NCBI GenBank assembly: GCA_903857265.1
Contig: CAIODZ010000031.1
Span: 21,363 to 85,362, forward strand
Reading direction: 5' to 3'
Length of the DNA: 64,000 bases
Source: an uncultured Phycisphaerales bacterium
Lineage (GTDB): Bacteria > Planctomycetota > Phycisphaerae > Sedimentisphaerales > Anaerobacaceae
Shown here: positions 27,399 through 37,236 of the stretch, in pieces
Numbering within the stretch: the stretch's first letter is position 1
Layout: every line of letters starts with the position of its first letter
Notes under the pieces: generated by a model
Told to the model about the DNA's origin: nothing
Database searches by the model: none
The model's input: the letters and a program-made list of their open reading frames with translations, nothing else
Program-made: the position numbers and the translations under genes

Positions 27399-27451
27399 AT
27401 ACGCTTTGAAAATGCCCGGGTTTGGATATGACTTTGCAGAAAGGAAGATAA

Positions 27452-29119
27452 ATGAGAAGCGACAAAATAAAGAGCGGTTTTCAGAGAGCGCCCCACCGCG
27501 GCCTTCTTCACGCCTGCGGCGTAGCCGAGGCCGATATCAACAAGCCATTCATCGCCATCGCAAACAGCTTTTGCGAGATAGTTCCCGGCCACGTCCATCT
27601 CAATAAGGTAGCCCAAATTGTCAAGCAGGCCGTGCGCGAGGCGGGCGGCGTGCCCTTCGAGTTCAATACCATAGCCGTCTGCGACGGAATCGCGATGGGA
27701 CATACCGGCATGAAATATTCGCTTGCGTCGCGCGAGATAATCGCCGACTCGGTCGAGACAATGCTTCAGGCGCACTGCTTCGATGGAATGATTTGTATCC
27801 CGAACTGCGACAAGATTATCCCCGGTATGCTGATGGCGTCTGTCCGGCTCAATATCCCCACTATTTTCGTCTCAGGCGGCCCTATGGCAGCCGGAAAAAC
27901 CAAAGATGGCAGAAGCGTTGACCTTATCAGCATCTTCGAGGGCGTCGCCAAATTCAACGCGGGCAAAATCACCGAAGAACAGTTGAAAGAACTCGAAGCC
28001 ACGGGCTGCCCCGGTTGCGGGAGCTGTTCAGGAATGTTCACCGCCAATTCGATGAACTGCCTTTGCGAGGCAATCGGCATCGCCCTGCCTGGTAACGGCA
28101 CCGTATTGGCAGTCAACCCGAAACGCGAAGATCTTTATAAACAGGCGGGCAGGCAAATCATCCAGTTAATCGAAAAGAACATCAAACCGCTGGATATAAT
28201 CAGCGCCAAATCAATGGATAACGCACTTGCGCTCGATATGGCAATGGGCGGCTCGACAAATACCGTCCTGCACACACTGGCAGTCGCAAGCGAAGCGGGC
28301 ATCAAATATGACCTCGACCGGATAAACAAAATCTCCGCGAAGTGTCCCAACATCTGCAAGGTCTCGCCCTCAAGTCAGTTCCACGTCGAGGATGTTGACG
28401 CCGCGGGCGGCATTAGCGCAATACTAAAGGAAATAAGCAAAATTCCCAAGCTGCTCAATCTCGATACGCTCACCGTTACGGGCAAAAAACTCGGCGAAAA
28501 TATCGCGGACGCTAAAATCAACAATACCACGGTTATTCACACAATCGAAAACGCCTATTCAACGACAGGCGGGTTGGCAATACTCAAAGGCACCCTCGCG
28601 CCAAAAGGCGCGGTCATCAAAACAGCAGGCGTCACACAAAATATGCTTACCCACAAAGGCCCTGCCGTCATTTTCGACAGCCAGGAAGAAGCAGGCGAAG
28701 GAATCCTCGCGGGCAAGGTCAAGGCGGGCGATGTAGTTATCATCCGCTATGAGGGTCCCAAAGGCGGCCCGGGTATGCAGGAAATGCTCAGCCCCACAAG
28801 TTATATTGTCGGCGCAGGATTAGGCGAATCAGTCGCCCTCATAACCGACGGCAGGTTCAGCGGCGGCACACGCGGCGCATGCATAGGCCATGTCAGCCCC
28901 GAAGCCGCAGTCGGCGGGCCAATCGGACTGTTGAAAAAAGGAGACATAATCGAAATCGACATACCCAACAACAAAATAAACGTGAAGTTGTCTGCTAAGG
29001 AACTCGCTGCCCGCAAGAAGAAATGGAAGCCGAGGAAACCGAATATCACCACCGGCTGCCTTGCCAAATACGCCTCTATGGCCACAAGCGCAGACACCGG
29101 AGCAGTACTGAAATGGTAA
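27452..29119 (+). CDS. ilvD: Dihydroxy-acid dehydratase
   Basis: Dehydrates 2,3-dihydroxy acids in valine, leucine and isoleucine synthesis, using an iron-sulphur cluster. 555 residues, the usual length. [33 protein letters not shown] and the cluster motif [18 protein letters not shown] are complete, as is [20 protein letters not shown] near the C-terminus. AGGAAG lies 6 bases before the ATG. It pairs functionally with cimA. Confidence 0.96.
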   Translation: MRSDKIKSGFQRAPHRGLLHACGVAEADINKPFIAIANSFCEIVPGHVHLNKVAQIVKQAVREAGGVPFEFNTIAVCDGIAMGHTGMKYSLASREIIADSVETMLQAHCFDGMICIPNCDKIIPGMLMASVRLNIPTIFVSGGPMAAGKTKDGRSVDLISIFEGVAKFNAGKITEEQLKELEATGCPGCGSCSGMFTANSMNCLCEAIGIALPGNGTVLAVNPKREDLYKQAGRQIIQLIEKNIKPLDIISAKSMDNALALDMAMGGSTNTVLHTLAVASEAGIKYDLDRINKISAKCPNICKVSPSSQFHVEDVDAAGGISAILKEISKIPKLLNLDTLTVTGKKLGENIADAKINNTTVIHTIENAYSTTGGLAILKGTLAPKGAVIKTAGVTQNMLTHKGPAVIFDSQEEAGEGILAGKVKAGDVVIIRYEGPKGGPGMQEMLSPTSYIVGAGLGESVALITDGRFSGGTRGACIGHVSPEAAVGGPIGLLKKGDIIEIDIPNNKINVKLSAKELAARKKKWKPRKPNITTGCLAKYASMATSADTGAVLKW

Positions 29120-29404
29120 GCCGGGATATTTGACGCGAAAAAAACTGATTTGAAATGCACCCTCAGGATTAACATCCAAGCCAGAATTGGGCAACTAAGT
29201 CCCATAAAATCTTTTGTGCTTGAAAATTCTGCGGGAAATTGTTAGAAGAATGAAGCGGAGGAGTGGAAGTTAAATTTCACTCCCGGCTGTGGTTCGGCGA
29301 AGTTACTTTTCACCGCCAAGACCGCAGTAAATATTTGCTGAAGTCGTAACGAAAACACCCGGCAATCAGAACGGAAACTGATACAGAAGTTTTTTGGGCT
29401 GACA

Positions 29405-32400
29405 ATGGACGTTGACAGGACAAGGGAAAAAGGGGGTTCAAACCCACAGGATGGTCAGGAGAGATTTGTCCCGACTTGCCCGATATGCGGAGATAAACAC
29501 TGGCCGCATCATCCCCTTGCGCCCTGCTTCAACGCCAAAAAAGTAAAAGAGAGAGCCAAAGCAGAAGCAACGGCAAAGGTGCTCGCTGAAAAACAGGCGA
29601 GAATTGATGCCAAACTTCAGGCAAAAGAGCAGGCCCACGCGGAAAAGCTCGCAAAAATCGAAGCCAAGGAGCAGGAAAAGGCCGATAAGCAGGCGTATTA
29701 CGACGCATTAAAAAAAGCGGAGGAAATCGCTAATAACGAGGCGCAGGCAAGGGCCGAGGCACAGAGAATCGCCCAGGCCGAAACCAGGGCGAGAATCGTC
29801 GCGGAGGAAAAAGCGAGGACTGAAACCGAGGCGAGAATAAAAGCTGAACAGCAGACGCGAATCAAGCTCGAAGAAAAGACCCGCGATTTTCAGGAATCCC
29901 AGCGACAGCTCGAAGGAAGATTGAAGTCCGAATTAGCGACCAAAGCCCAGTTGCAAAAACAAATCGACGAATACCACCTGCTGATTAGCGAACTTCGGGA
30001 AAACCTCGATGCACAAACAAAAGCACGCAGTATTGTAGAACAGCAGCTTTACGCCGAATCGCAGGCCAGAAAACAGACCGAATCGGATTTGCACGAAAAG
30101 GCACAAGCCTTCGGCAAGGCGATAGAGGATATCCAGGTAAAATTGAACGCCCAGACGCAGTCGCTCCAGGATACCGAAGACAAGCTCAAGCAATACGTCG
30201 GGAACCTGATTCAGACAGAAACCCGGCTGCGAGAGGAACAACAAGCCCGGCGCGAAGCGGAAGAAAAATCGGAAATTAACGACGCCCTGCTCACCGCCGC
30301 GAGGGAACGCTCTCAGGCCGAAATCGAGAAAAGAGCGAAGGCCGAAGCGATGGCGGAAGCCCAGGCCAAAGCCGCAAGCGTGGCACAAGAGCAAATTCAG
30401 ATTGAAAAACAACTGCGCCTGCAGGCCGAAGAAAAAATGCGGGCTCAGCTTGAAGATAAAGCAACGGCCTTTGGAAAGTCAATCTCGCAGCTCGAAGAAC
30501 AACTGAGGATTGCCGACGAAGCAAAGCAAAAGGCCCAAGAAGCTCTTGCTCAATACCTTGAGACAGAAACCCGCAGGCAGGCGGCCGCTGATGAGAAGAC
30601 ACGCCGGCTAAGCGAAGAAGTTATCAAAGAGATAGCGACTGCGCAAGCCGAGCAACAGGCCAGAATCGAAGCGGAAAAGAAGACAGACGCCGCGATACAG
30701 GCCTCTATGCAAACCGAAAGGCAGGCAAGAGCGGAGCTTGAGGAAAAAGCCAAAACATTCGGCCGCTCAATTGCCCAGCTTGAAGACCAGCTCAAAAACT
30801 TAGTTGAAGCCAAATCGCAGGCCGAGGAACAATCCCGCCTGCAAACACAAGCGCGTCTCGAAGCTGAAACCAGGGCAGGCCGTCTCGCGGAAATGATAAC
30901 GCAGCTTAAATCGCAGTTAGATGCGCAAATCAGTAATAAGGTAGCTCTCGAACAAAGCATAGAAGCGGAAATTCGGGCGCGAACCGCCGCCGACGAGAAG
31001 GCACGCCAGTCGGATGAAGAAGTTATCAAAATTACGACAACACTTGAAAACGAAAAACAGGTCAGAATCGAGGCGGAAAAGGAAATGGATGCCGCAATAC
31101 AGGCCGCTATGCAAACCGAAAGGCAGGCAAGGGCGGAAATTGAGGAAAAAGCCAAAGCTTACGGACAGGCGATAGCAAAAGCCGAAGAAAAAATCAGGAT
31201 GCTGACGGAAACCCTCAAACAAACAGAGGAATCGCTCAACGCCGGCCAACAGGCAAAACAACTCGCTGAGCAACAGATAAAAACAATCGCGGCGCAATCG
31301 GCGGAACTATCCCAACAGCTCGAATCGCAGACAAACGCGCGACTGGAAATCGGGGAAAAGTTCAAAGCGGAAAACCAGGCAAGATTAAAGATAGAAGAAA
31401 CTCTTGCCCGGACAGCCCAAGAGAAATTGCAGGCACAAACCGTCGCGCAAACCGAGACAACGGCGCGGGCCGAGGCCCAGCAGTCGGCAAAAACCGAAAG
31501 CGAAGCGAAAACCCGGCTTGCAGAACAGTTGGCCTCGGCAATCACCGCTAAAACGCAGGCCGAAAAGCAGCTCGAACAGCAAAACAACGCACGACTGCTC
31601 GCCGAGAAAAATGCTCAGCTCGAATCGGAAAAACGGGTACAGGCCGATGCACGGGCAACATCAGCCGAAGAAGCGAGGAAACGTGCCGAACAGACGGCAA
31701 AGGAACAGACGCAGGCACACGCAGAATTTGAACGGCAGGCAACAGCTCAATTAGAGGAAAAGACACGAAGTTATACCCGTGAGACCGCGACTGCGCAGGA
31801 AAGAGCCAAATCATATCAGGCACAGGCCGAACATCTCGCGAAACAATTAGATGCCGAATCACAAACACGAACATTGCTGGCGGAGCAGTTGGCTGCTGAA
31901 CAAAAAGCAAAAATAGACGCAGCCGAACAAATCAAACGCCTGACGGAGCAGCTTGAGCGTCTCAAGGCCGAATCGAAATCGGCAAATGAGTCAAAGACCC
32001 AGACAGAACGAAAACTAAGCGAGGAAACACAGGCACGGGCAAAGGCGGAATCAGCCGCACGCTCGCAGGCGGAAAAATCAGCCGCACTGGAAGCGAAATT
32101 AAAACAGGATATTGATAAGTTGCAGGCACAACTAAACGAGACAAAACAACAAATCATCCTCGAAGCTAATGTCGCGCAGGATGCTGAAGACCGGCTAAAA
32201 GCGGAAACGCAAGCCAGATTGAAAGCGGAGGAAAAAGCTCAAAACGAAGCACAACAAAGAGCAAGAGCCCAAGCCCTTGCTGAAGCGCAATCAAAAGAAA
32301 CGGCACAGGCACAGGCAAAGGTCGAGGAGCAGGCCCAAAAATGGCAGCAGGTCGAGCAGCAGATAATGACTGAGCTTGAAGAAAAAGCGACAGGATACGG

Positions 32401-34777
32401 CCGGGCGGTAGCGAAAGCCGAAGAAAAAACCAGGACTATCGCCGAGTTACTTAAATCGGCACAGGACCGCCTGAAAGAAGAGATAGACCAGCGAAGCCAA
32501 ATAGAGGAAACCTTGCGCAGTTATCAGAAAACGTTGGCAGACGCACAGAACCAGTTAAACCTGGAGGAACAAACAAGAGCACAGACAGCCGAACAGCTTG
32601 TCGCAGAACGCGAGATCACTGCGCAATTGCAGGAGCAGTTGTCGGCTTACGCTGAACGCCTCAACCAGATAGAACGGGAACTCAATAGCGAAACCACGGG
32701 CAAAGCAAAAGCCCAGGAACAACTGAATGTGATTATCAAAGAAAAACAACAGCTCGAAGAAAAGGCGCAACTGGAAGCAATGGAAAGGGTCAGGGCGCAG
32801 GCGATTGTGCAATCGCAATCGGAGGCCAGAGACAAAGCGGAAAAGCAGTTACGCGATTACGCCGGGCAGCTTGACGAGCTTAAGAGCAACCTCGAAACAC
32901 AAGCCGCTATGACGGCACAACTGCAAACAAACCTCGCAAACCAGACACAGCTAAAAACAGAATCGCAAACCCTCGCCCAAAAACGCGCCGAAGAAAAAGC
33001 ACAAGCGGAAGCAATCGCTCAGGCCGAAACACAGGCGCGGATACAGGCAGAACAAAGGGCCAAAGAAACAATTGAGTCAGCAGAACGAAAAGCCGGAGAA
33101 GCAATCGAATCGGCAGAACAAAGAGCCAAAGAGGCAATTGAATCAGCACAACTAAAGGCCAAAGAAGCAATAGAATCAGCAGAGCAGACAAGACAGCAAA
33201 CAAAAATCGAACTTCAGGAACAAATGAAGAGCTTCACCGCGGCGCTGGCAAATATACAGGAACAGTTAAATCACCAAATCGAAACTCGGGTCGAGGCCCA
33301 GCAGCAGATAAGAACGCTTACGACAATAATCGAGGAATTAAAAGAACAGGTCTCCTCACAATCGCAAAACAGGGCCAAAGTAGAACGAAGCGTTAAAGAC
33401 CTCGGCGACGCGCTTGCCGAAGCCCGCAGAAAACTTGACGCCGAAAGCCATGCAAGAAGCCGGGCCGAAGAGCAACTGGAAGCCGAAGCAGCAACAAGAA
33501 CGGACGCCGAGGAAAGGTTGACCGGTTTGGCGTCAGCGCTCGCTAAAGCCCAGGGCAAAGCGGAAGCCGAAGAAAAAGCGAGACGATTGTCGGAGGAAAA
33601 AGCCCGCGCCGAAATCGAGGCAAAAGCAAAAGCCGAACAACAGTCGCACGCACAACTGGAAGAAAAAGCGATAAGCTATGGCGAAGCAATAGCCACCGCA
33701 CAGGAAAAAGCAAGGTATTACGCCGAAGCCCTCACCGAAGCAAAAAACAAACTCGCCGAACGTGAACAATCAACCGAAGACATTCGCAATCGGCTCAACA
33801 GCGAAACCCGGATGCGTCAGCAGCTCGAAGAGCAGGTCGAGCTTTATCGCAGGCAGATAGCGCAGGCCGAGGCACAGGCCAAAACACAGGCCTCGGAATT
33901 GACCGGCATCGAAAAACAATTGCGTTCCCAGTTGACCAGTGAGACAAAAGTTTACGAGGAACGAATTACCCAGCTCGAAGAAACGCTGCTTGCCGAAACA
34001 GACGAAAAAGAAAAACTCCGCCGGCAATACGATACCGAATCCGAAACCAGAAATGCCGCCGAGCAGCAGTTGCAGCAAAAAACCGAGGCATACGAGCGGG
34101 TAATCGAAGCCGCGGAAGAACACCTGAAAAGCGAATCACAAAAGGTCTCGCAAATCGAGGCGCAGTTGACGGCGTTGCAGCAGGCAAAAGCCGAAGCCGA
34201 ACGCAAACTCGAAGCGGAAACCGAATACAGAATATCCGCACAGGAAAATCTCCGCACCTACGCTGACCGATTGGCAGAGCTTGAAAAACATCAGGCAAAT
34301 CTTACTTCCACGAATAGCGAATCGCTCAAAAAAATCGCCGCCGAGACGCAGGCAAAAGAGCAAATGCAAAAGCAAATCGAGCTGCTCACCGCCGAGATAA
34401 CAAAAACCGAACAGCAATTGCGTGAGGAACATCAGGCAAGAACAGAACTGGAGCAAAACCTCAAGGCCCAGACCGACGCCCGATTAAAAGCCGAAGAGCA
34501 GGCAAAGATAGAATCTCAGAAACGCACCGAAATCGAGGAAGAGCTGAGCATCCAGAAGGAACTGACGGCTCAGGCCAACGCTGAAGCCGGCGTGCAGGAA
34601 GAAGCAATTGCACAGGAAAGAAAAACCTTACCCTTCGATATCCGCGAAATACCCGCCCCCGAAAAAACGCAGCCCTGTGACTGCTGCGGCAGAAACGACC
34701 TTACGCTGAGCGAGCTGCACAAAATCGATTCAGGCCACCTCTTCTGCCCCGACTGTTTCGCTGCGTTAAAAAGATAA
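29405..34777 (+). CDS. Giant coiled-coil protein with zinc-binding ends
   Basis: 1790 residues. The N-terminus has CPICGDKHWPHHPLAPC (residues 25-41), a likely zinc knuckle. Residues about 50-1730 are almost entirely Glu/Ala/Gln/Lys/Arg heptad sequence, a continuous coiled coil. The C-terminus has CDCC (1758-1761) and CPDC (1781-1784), a second zinc finger. A unit of about 134 residues is duplicated (DNA near 30587 and 30988), and an 11-residue unit (AKEAIESAEQR type) is repeated four times near 33058-33190. No signal peptide or membrane segment, so a cytoplasmic filament or scaffold is the inference. No ribosome site is strong. Not a recognised family. Confidence 0.85.
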   Translation: MDVDRTREKGGSNPQDGQERFVPTCPICGDKHWPHHPLAPCFNAKKVKERAKAEATAKVLAEKQARIDAKLQAKEQAHAEKLAKIEAKEQEKADKQAYYDALKKAEEIANNEAQARAEAQRIAQAETRARIVAEEKARTETEARIKAEQQTRIKLEEKTRDFQESQRQLEGRLKSELATKAQLQKQIDEYHLLISELRENLDAQTKARSIVEQQLYAESQARKQTESDLHEKAQAFGKAIEDIQVKLNAQTQSLQDTEDKLKQYVGNLIQTETRLREEQQARREAEEKSEINDALLTAARERSQAEIEKRAKAEAMAEAQAKAASVAQEQIQIEKQLRLQAEEKMRAQLEDKATAFGKSISQLEEQLRIADEAKQKAQEALAQYLETETRRQAAADEKTRRLSEEVIKEIATAQAEQQARIEAEKKTDAAIQASMQTERQARAELEEKAKTFGRSIAQLEDQLKNLVEAKSQAEEQSRLQTQARLEAETRAGRLAEMITQLKSQLDAQISNKVALEQSIEAEIRARTAADEKARQSDEEVIKITTTLENEKQVRIEAEKEMDAAIQAAMQTERQARAEIEEKAKAYGQAIAKAEEKIRMLTETLKQTEESLNAGQQAKQLAEQQIKTIAAQSAELSQQLESQTNARLEIGEKFKAENQARLKIEETLARTAQEKLQAQTVAQTETTARAEAQQSAKTESEAKTRLAEQLASAITAKTQAEKQLEQQNNARLLAEKNAQLESEKRVQADARATSAEEARKRAEQTAKEQTQAHAEFERQATAQLEEKTRSYTRETATAQERAKSYQAQAEHLAKQLDAESQTRTLLAEQLAAEQKAKIDAAEQIKRLTEQLERLKAESKSANESKTQTERKLSEETQARAKAESAARSQAEKSAALEAKLKQDIDKLQAQLNETKQQIILEANVAQDAEDRLKAETQARLKAEEKAQNEAQQRARAQALAEAQSKETAQAQAKVEEQAQKWQQVEQQIMTELEEKATGYGRAVAKAEEKTRTIAELLKSAQDRLKEEIDQRSQIEETLRSYQKTLADAQNQLNLEEQTRAQTAEQLVAEREITAQLQEQLSAYAERLNQIERELNSETTGKAKAQEQLNVIIKEKQQLEEKAQLEAMERVRAQAIVQSQSEARDKAEKQLRDYAGQLDELKSNLETQAAMTAQLQTNLANQTQLKTESQTLAQKRAEEKAQAEAIAQAETQARIQAEQRAKETIESAERKAGEAIESAEQRAKEAIESAQLKAKEAIESAEQTRQQTKIELQEQMKSFTAALANIQEQLNHQIETRVEAQQQIRTLTTIIEELKEQVSSQSQNRAKVERSVKDLGDALAEARRKLDAESHARSRAEEQLEAEAATRTDAEERLTGLASALAKAQGKAEAEEKARRLSEEKARAEIEAKAKAEQQSHAQLEEKAISYGEAIATAQEKARYYAEALTEAKNKLAEREQSTEDIRNRLNSETRMRQQLEEQVELYRRQIAQAEAQAKTQASELTGIEKQLRSQLTSETKVYEERITQLEETLLAETDEKEKLRRQYDTESETRNAAEQQLQQKTEAYERVIEAAEEHLKSESQKVSQIEAQLTALQQAKAEAERKLEAETEYRISAQENLRTYADRLAELEKHQANLTSTNSESLKKIAAETQAKEQMQKQIELLTAEITKTEQQLREEHQARTELEQNLKAQTDARLKAEEQAKIESQKRTEIEEELSIQKELTAQANAEAGVQEEAIAQERKTLPFDIREIPAPEKTQPCDCCGRNDLTLSELHKIDSGHLFCPDCFAALKR

Positions 34778-34808
34778 GGGCCTGACACAGGAGGAAAGCG
34801 ACAGGCCC
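34778..34808. terminator. Possible hairpin between convergent genes
   Basis: GGGCCTG (34778-34784) pairs with CAGGCCC (34802-34808) across a 17-base loop, between the coiled-coil gene and the convergent secreted-protein gene. There is no T run, so terminator function is uncertain. Confidence 0.35.
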
Positions 34809-34821
34809 CCATTTCGAAAAG

Positions 34822-36021
34822 TTATTTCGCGACCTTGAATTCGTATTTATGAACAATGTCCTTGCTCTGACCCGTCAGTGCGAAGCCACTGTCGTCGTCG
34901 AGACCTTTACCCTGACCTGTCAATGTGAAGCCGGCGCCGGTCTTTGCATAGAGGAAATCCTTGCCGCTGAACAAGTCCTTAGGCAACCCCGCGGGAAGTT
35001 CATCAGGCAGTTTGCCCGTCTTTGCCCTGACTAAATAAATGTCAATCCCCGCAAGAACCGCGTTGAACTGCGTTCTGTTCCTTATATCTATCATCACAAA
35101 TTGGTTAATTCCAGGAAACAAAATCCTCGTCATAACCGCCTCGGGCTTGGCCTTGGTGGTATTCTCAATTTCTTTATTTAAATCTTCCATCGCCTGCGTT
35201 GCCTGTGGATAAGGTAAATCGTAAGCGATTTGTACCCTGGATAGAATGCCTTGATAATACTCTGTTGCCCTGACGTAAAATTCATTCTCATTATGCTGGC
35301 TAAAAATCTTGTCCGCCTTATCCAACTCATCTTTAGATAGACCTAACTCACGAACCCCTTCAATCAGTTCTTTCCTGTCTGCAGGGCTCATAAAATAAAA
35401 TTTAGCTTCATTTCCAATCGCTGCTCTCATCGAAGGAACTCTGCCGGATATATCAGCAAGCTGCCCTCCAAGCCACTCCAGCGTTTCGGTATTATTCGAT
35501 ACATGCGGCAGGATATCCACGATACACTTGTTTGCCATACTGCCAATTGCACTGCTTATTACCACCTGAATTACCGTATCATTGCCAACGTGTATTCCCA
35601 TCTTGTGAACCGTAATACATCTCTCCAATGCCTCTTTGTAATCACCTTTTTCAGCAAGCATCCTTGCATCGGCAGTGAGTATGTATGCCATTTGCCTGCA
35701 TTTAGCAAGCTCAGGTAGTCGCATGCTGATACCTTCCGAAAGGTCATACCCCCAATCGCAATGACTGATGCCGGCGGCAGCAACCGCATACTTGATTACA
35801 TAACGATTCCTCTCGATATACTGACGAACCTTGTCGTCCGGCTTTGCCTCACCCTTCCCCACGGCTGCCAATATTTTGCCGAGAGCATCATCCGGCTCTT
35901 CTTTGAGTATAAAAGCTTTATAATAGAGCACCGCCGCGTTGTCAGGCGGGTAAGCAAACGCCTGCCCAGCCGAAACCAACAATACCACACCAATCAAAAT
36001 GATTTTTAATGTCGTTTTCAT
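34822..36021 (-). CDS. Secreted protein of unknown function
   Basis: 399 residues with a classical signal peptide ending in AFA, cleaved before YPPDNAA. The mature protein is helical and ends with a twofold repeat, GFTLTGQGKG and GFALTGQSKD. No enzyme motif is recognised. It is the last gene of a likely operon with the sigma factor and its membrane partner, a layout in which the third gene is often the target or sensor of the regulon. Function unknown. Confidence 0.65.
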   Translation of the reverse strand: MKTTLKIILIGVVLLVSAGQAFAYPPDNAAVLYYKAFILKEEPDDALGKILAAVGKGEAKPDDKVRQYIERNRYVIKYAVAAAGISHCDWGYDLSEGISMRLPELAKCRQMAYILTADARMLAEKGDYKEALERCITVHKMGIHVGNDTVIQVVISSAIGSMANKCIVDILPHVSNNTETLEWLGGQLADISGRVPSMRAAIGNEAKFYFMSPADRKELIEGVRELGLSKDELDKADKIFSQHNENEFYVRATEYYQGILSRVQIAYDLPYPQATQAMEDLNKEIENTTKAKPEAVMTRILFPGINQFVMIDIRNRTQFNAVLAGIDIYLVRAKTGKLPDELPAGLPKDLFSGKDFLYAKTGAGFTLTGQGKGLDDDSGFALTGQSKDIVHKYEFKVAK

Positions 36022-36050
36022 AAATCCTTCCTTTCCGGCTTTTGGCCGTT

Positions 36051-36482
36051 CTAATTCAGCAGTTCACCAATTGACACATTTGTGTTTTTTTGCCCTAACA
36101 TCTTAAATGCCTTGTTGCTTTGCTCATCCACCGCGTCCAATCCGCCCTGACGATACGCAAGCGACAGTGATAACACGGACAGCATTTTTGTGGGCGACCT
36201 GTCCTCCACAAAAGTCGCAACCGTCGGCTCGACACGTTTATCTGGCTGGCGATGCGTAAGCAATATCACAAAAGCCACGATTGCAATTACAGCGGCCACC
36301 CTGACAAGCGGACGCACCCACAAAAATCGCCGGACGTTCAGACGCGTCCTTGCTCGCGAGATAAGCTCCTGATACTCGGCCGAGTATTTTCGCTTCCATT
36401 GTTCGCCGTCGAACTTGACCTTGCCGGAGTCAATCGTCTTCTTTAGCTGCTCATCCAACCATTTTTCGTTTCGCTCGTTCAT
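36051..36482 (-). CDS. Putative anti-sigma-type membrane protein
   Basis: 143 residues with a charged cytoplasmic N-terminus (about 1-55), a single membrane helix (about 60-80, VRVAAVIAIVAFVILLTH) and a C-terminal outside part. Its start overlaps the sigma factor stop by four bases (ATGA), so the two are translationally coupled. This arrangement is typical of an ECF sigma factor with a membrane regulator. There is no zinc HxxxCxxC motif, so it is not a ZAS-type anti-sigma; the role is inferred from context. Confidence 0.6.
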   Translation of the reverse strand: MNERNEKWLDEQLKKTIDSGKVKFDGEQWKRKYSAEYQELISRARTRLNVRRFLWVRPLVRVAAVIAIVAFVILLTHRQPDKRVEPTVATFVEDRSPTKMLSVLSLSLAYRQGGLDAVDEQSNKAFKMLGQKNTNVSIGELLN

Positions 36483-37015
36483 AATTGGTCCTCGCCAAAC
36501 CCGTTTTGCTTCAGATATTCGGCAATCTTTTCTTTGGCCCTTCGCAACCGGCCGTTTATCGCCTGCTCCGAAATACCCAGCGCCTTCGATATCCGCTCAT
36601 AAGGCAATCCGTCATAGTAGCGAAGGTAAATCACTTCTCTCGCCTCAGGCGTAAGGCCGGCTACCGCTTCACGGACTGCCTCGGTATCGGGCGAATCGTC
36701 CTGTCGGGCCGGCAATTTCGAGAGCTTATCGACGTCACAGATTCTCTGCTGTTTGCGGCCAATGTCGTTTGCCGAATTCCTGCATATCACCCCAAGCCAG
36801 CTTGCAAAACTGTCGGAGCATCGCAATTCGGGCAGTTTAATCGCCGCAACCGCAAACGCCTGCTGGGCCGCGTCCTCCGCAAGGTGTCTGTCTCCGATTA
36901 TGGAGTGAGCAATCGCAACCATAGCCGGGTAATACCGCCCGCACAGCTCGGTAAAGCTGTCTCCGTCGCCCCGCTGGGCCGACTCCACCAACTGCCTGTC
37001 CGGTCTTTCGGTCAT
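36479..37015 (-). CDS. ECF-type sigma-70 factor
   Basis: 178 residues. Region 2 spans about residues 8-80 (ESAQRGDGDSFTELCGRYY, DAAQQAFAVAAIKLPEL) and region 4 about 115-165 with GLTPEAREVIYLRYYDG and a helix-turn-helix at GISEQAINGRLRRAKEKI. The start at 37015 has GGAG upstream; a longer frame to 37093 does not match the family. The short linker and no region 1 or 3 make it ECF class. It probably reads promoters for its own operon and unknown envelope genes. Confidence 0.9.
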   Translation of the reverse strand: MTERPDRQLVESAQRGDGDSFTELCGRYYPAMVAIAHSIIGDRHLAEDAAQQAFAVAAIKLPELRCSDSFASWLGVICRNSANDIGRKQQRICDVDKLSKLPARQDDSPDTEAVREAVAGLTPEAREVIYLRYYDGLPYERISKALGISEQAINGRLRRAKEKIAEYLKQNGFGEDQL

Positions 37016-37163
37016 TAACTTGTCATCTCCAACGCATTGGAACTCGCTGGCGAGAGCCGCGCTCTCATATTTAAGACGCCCAACACCCCCCAAAATGGGC
37101 GCAAAAAATGATTTGCCCTGCTTTTTTCATTATAATCCCTGGTTTCCTGTGTGGAAAATAGAT

Positions 37164-37192
37164 TTGACGCGACAGCAACGTTTTACTATACT
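37164..37192 (+). promoter_or_regulatory. Sigma-70 promoter of guaB
   Basis: TTGACG (37164-37169), 17 bases, TATACT (37187-37192): a near-consensus promoter about 45 bases before the guaB ATG. The expected start site near 37199 leaves a short leader without room for a riboswitch. Confidence 0.75.
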
Positions 37193-37236
37193 TCTATGTT
37201 TAATTATTATCAGCAATTGGCCCCGGAGAACAATAT

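Noticed and set aside
30550..31155. Long minus-strand frames inside the coiled-coil gene
   Set aside because: They are shadows produced by its repetitive GCN/GAN codons; the products are Ser/Ala/Cys/Phe-rich with no ribosome site.
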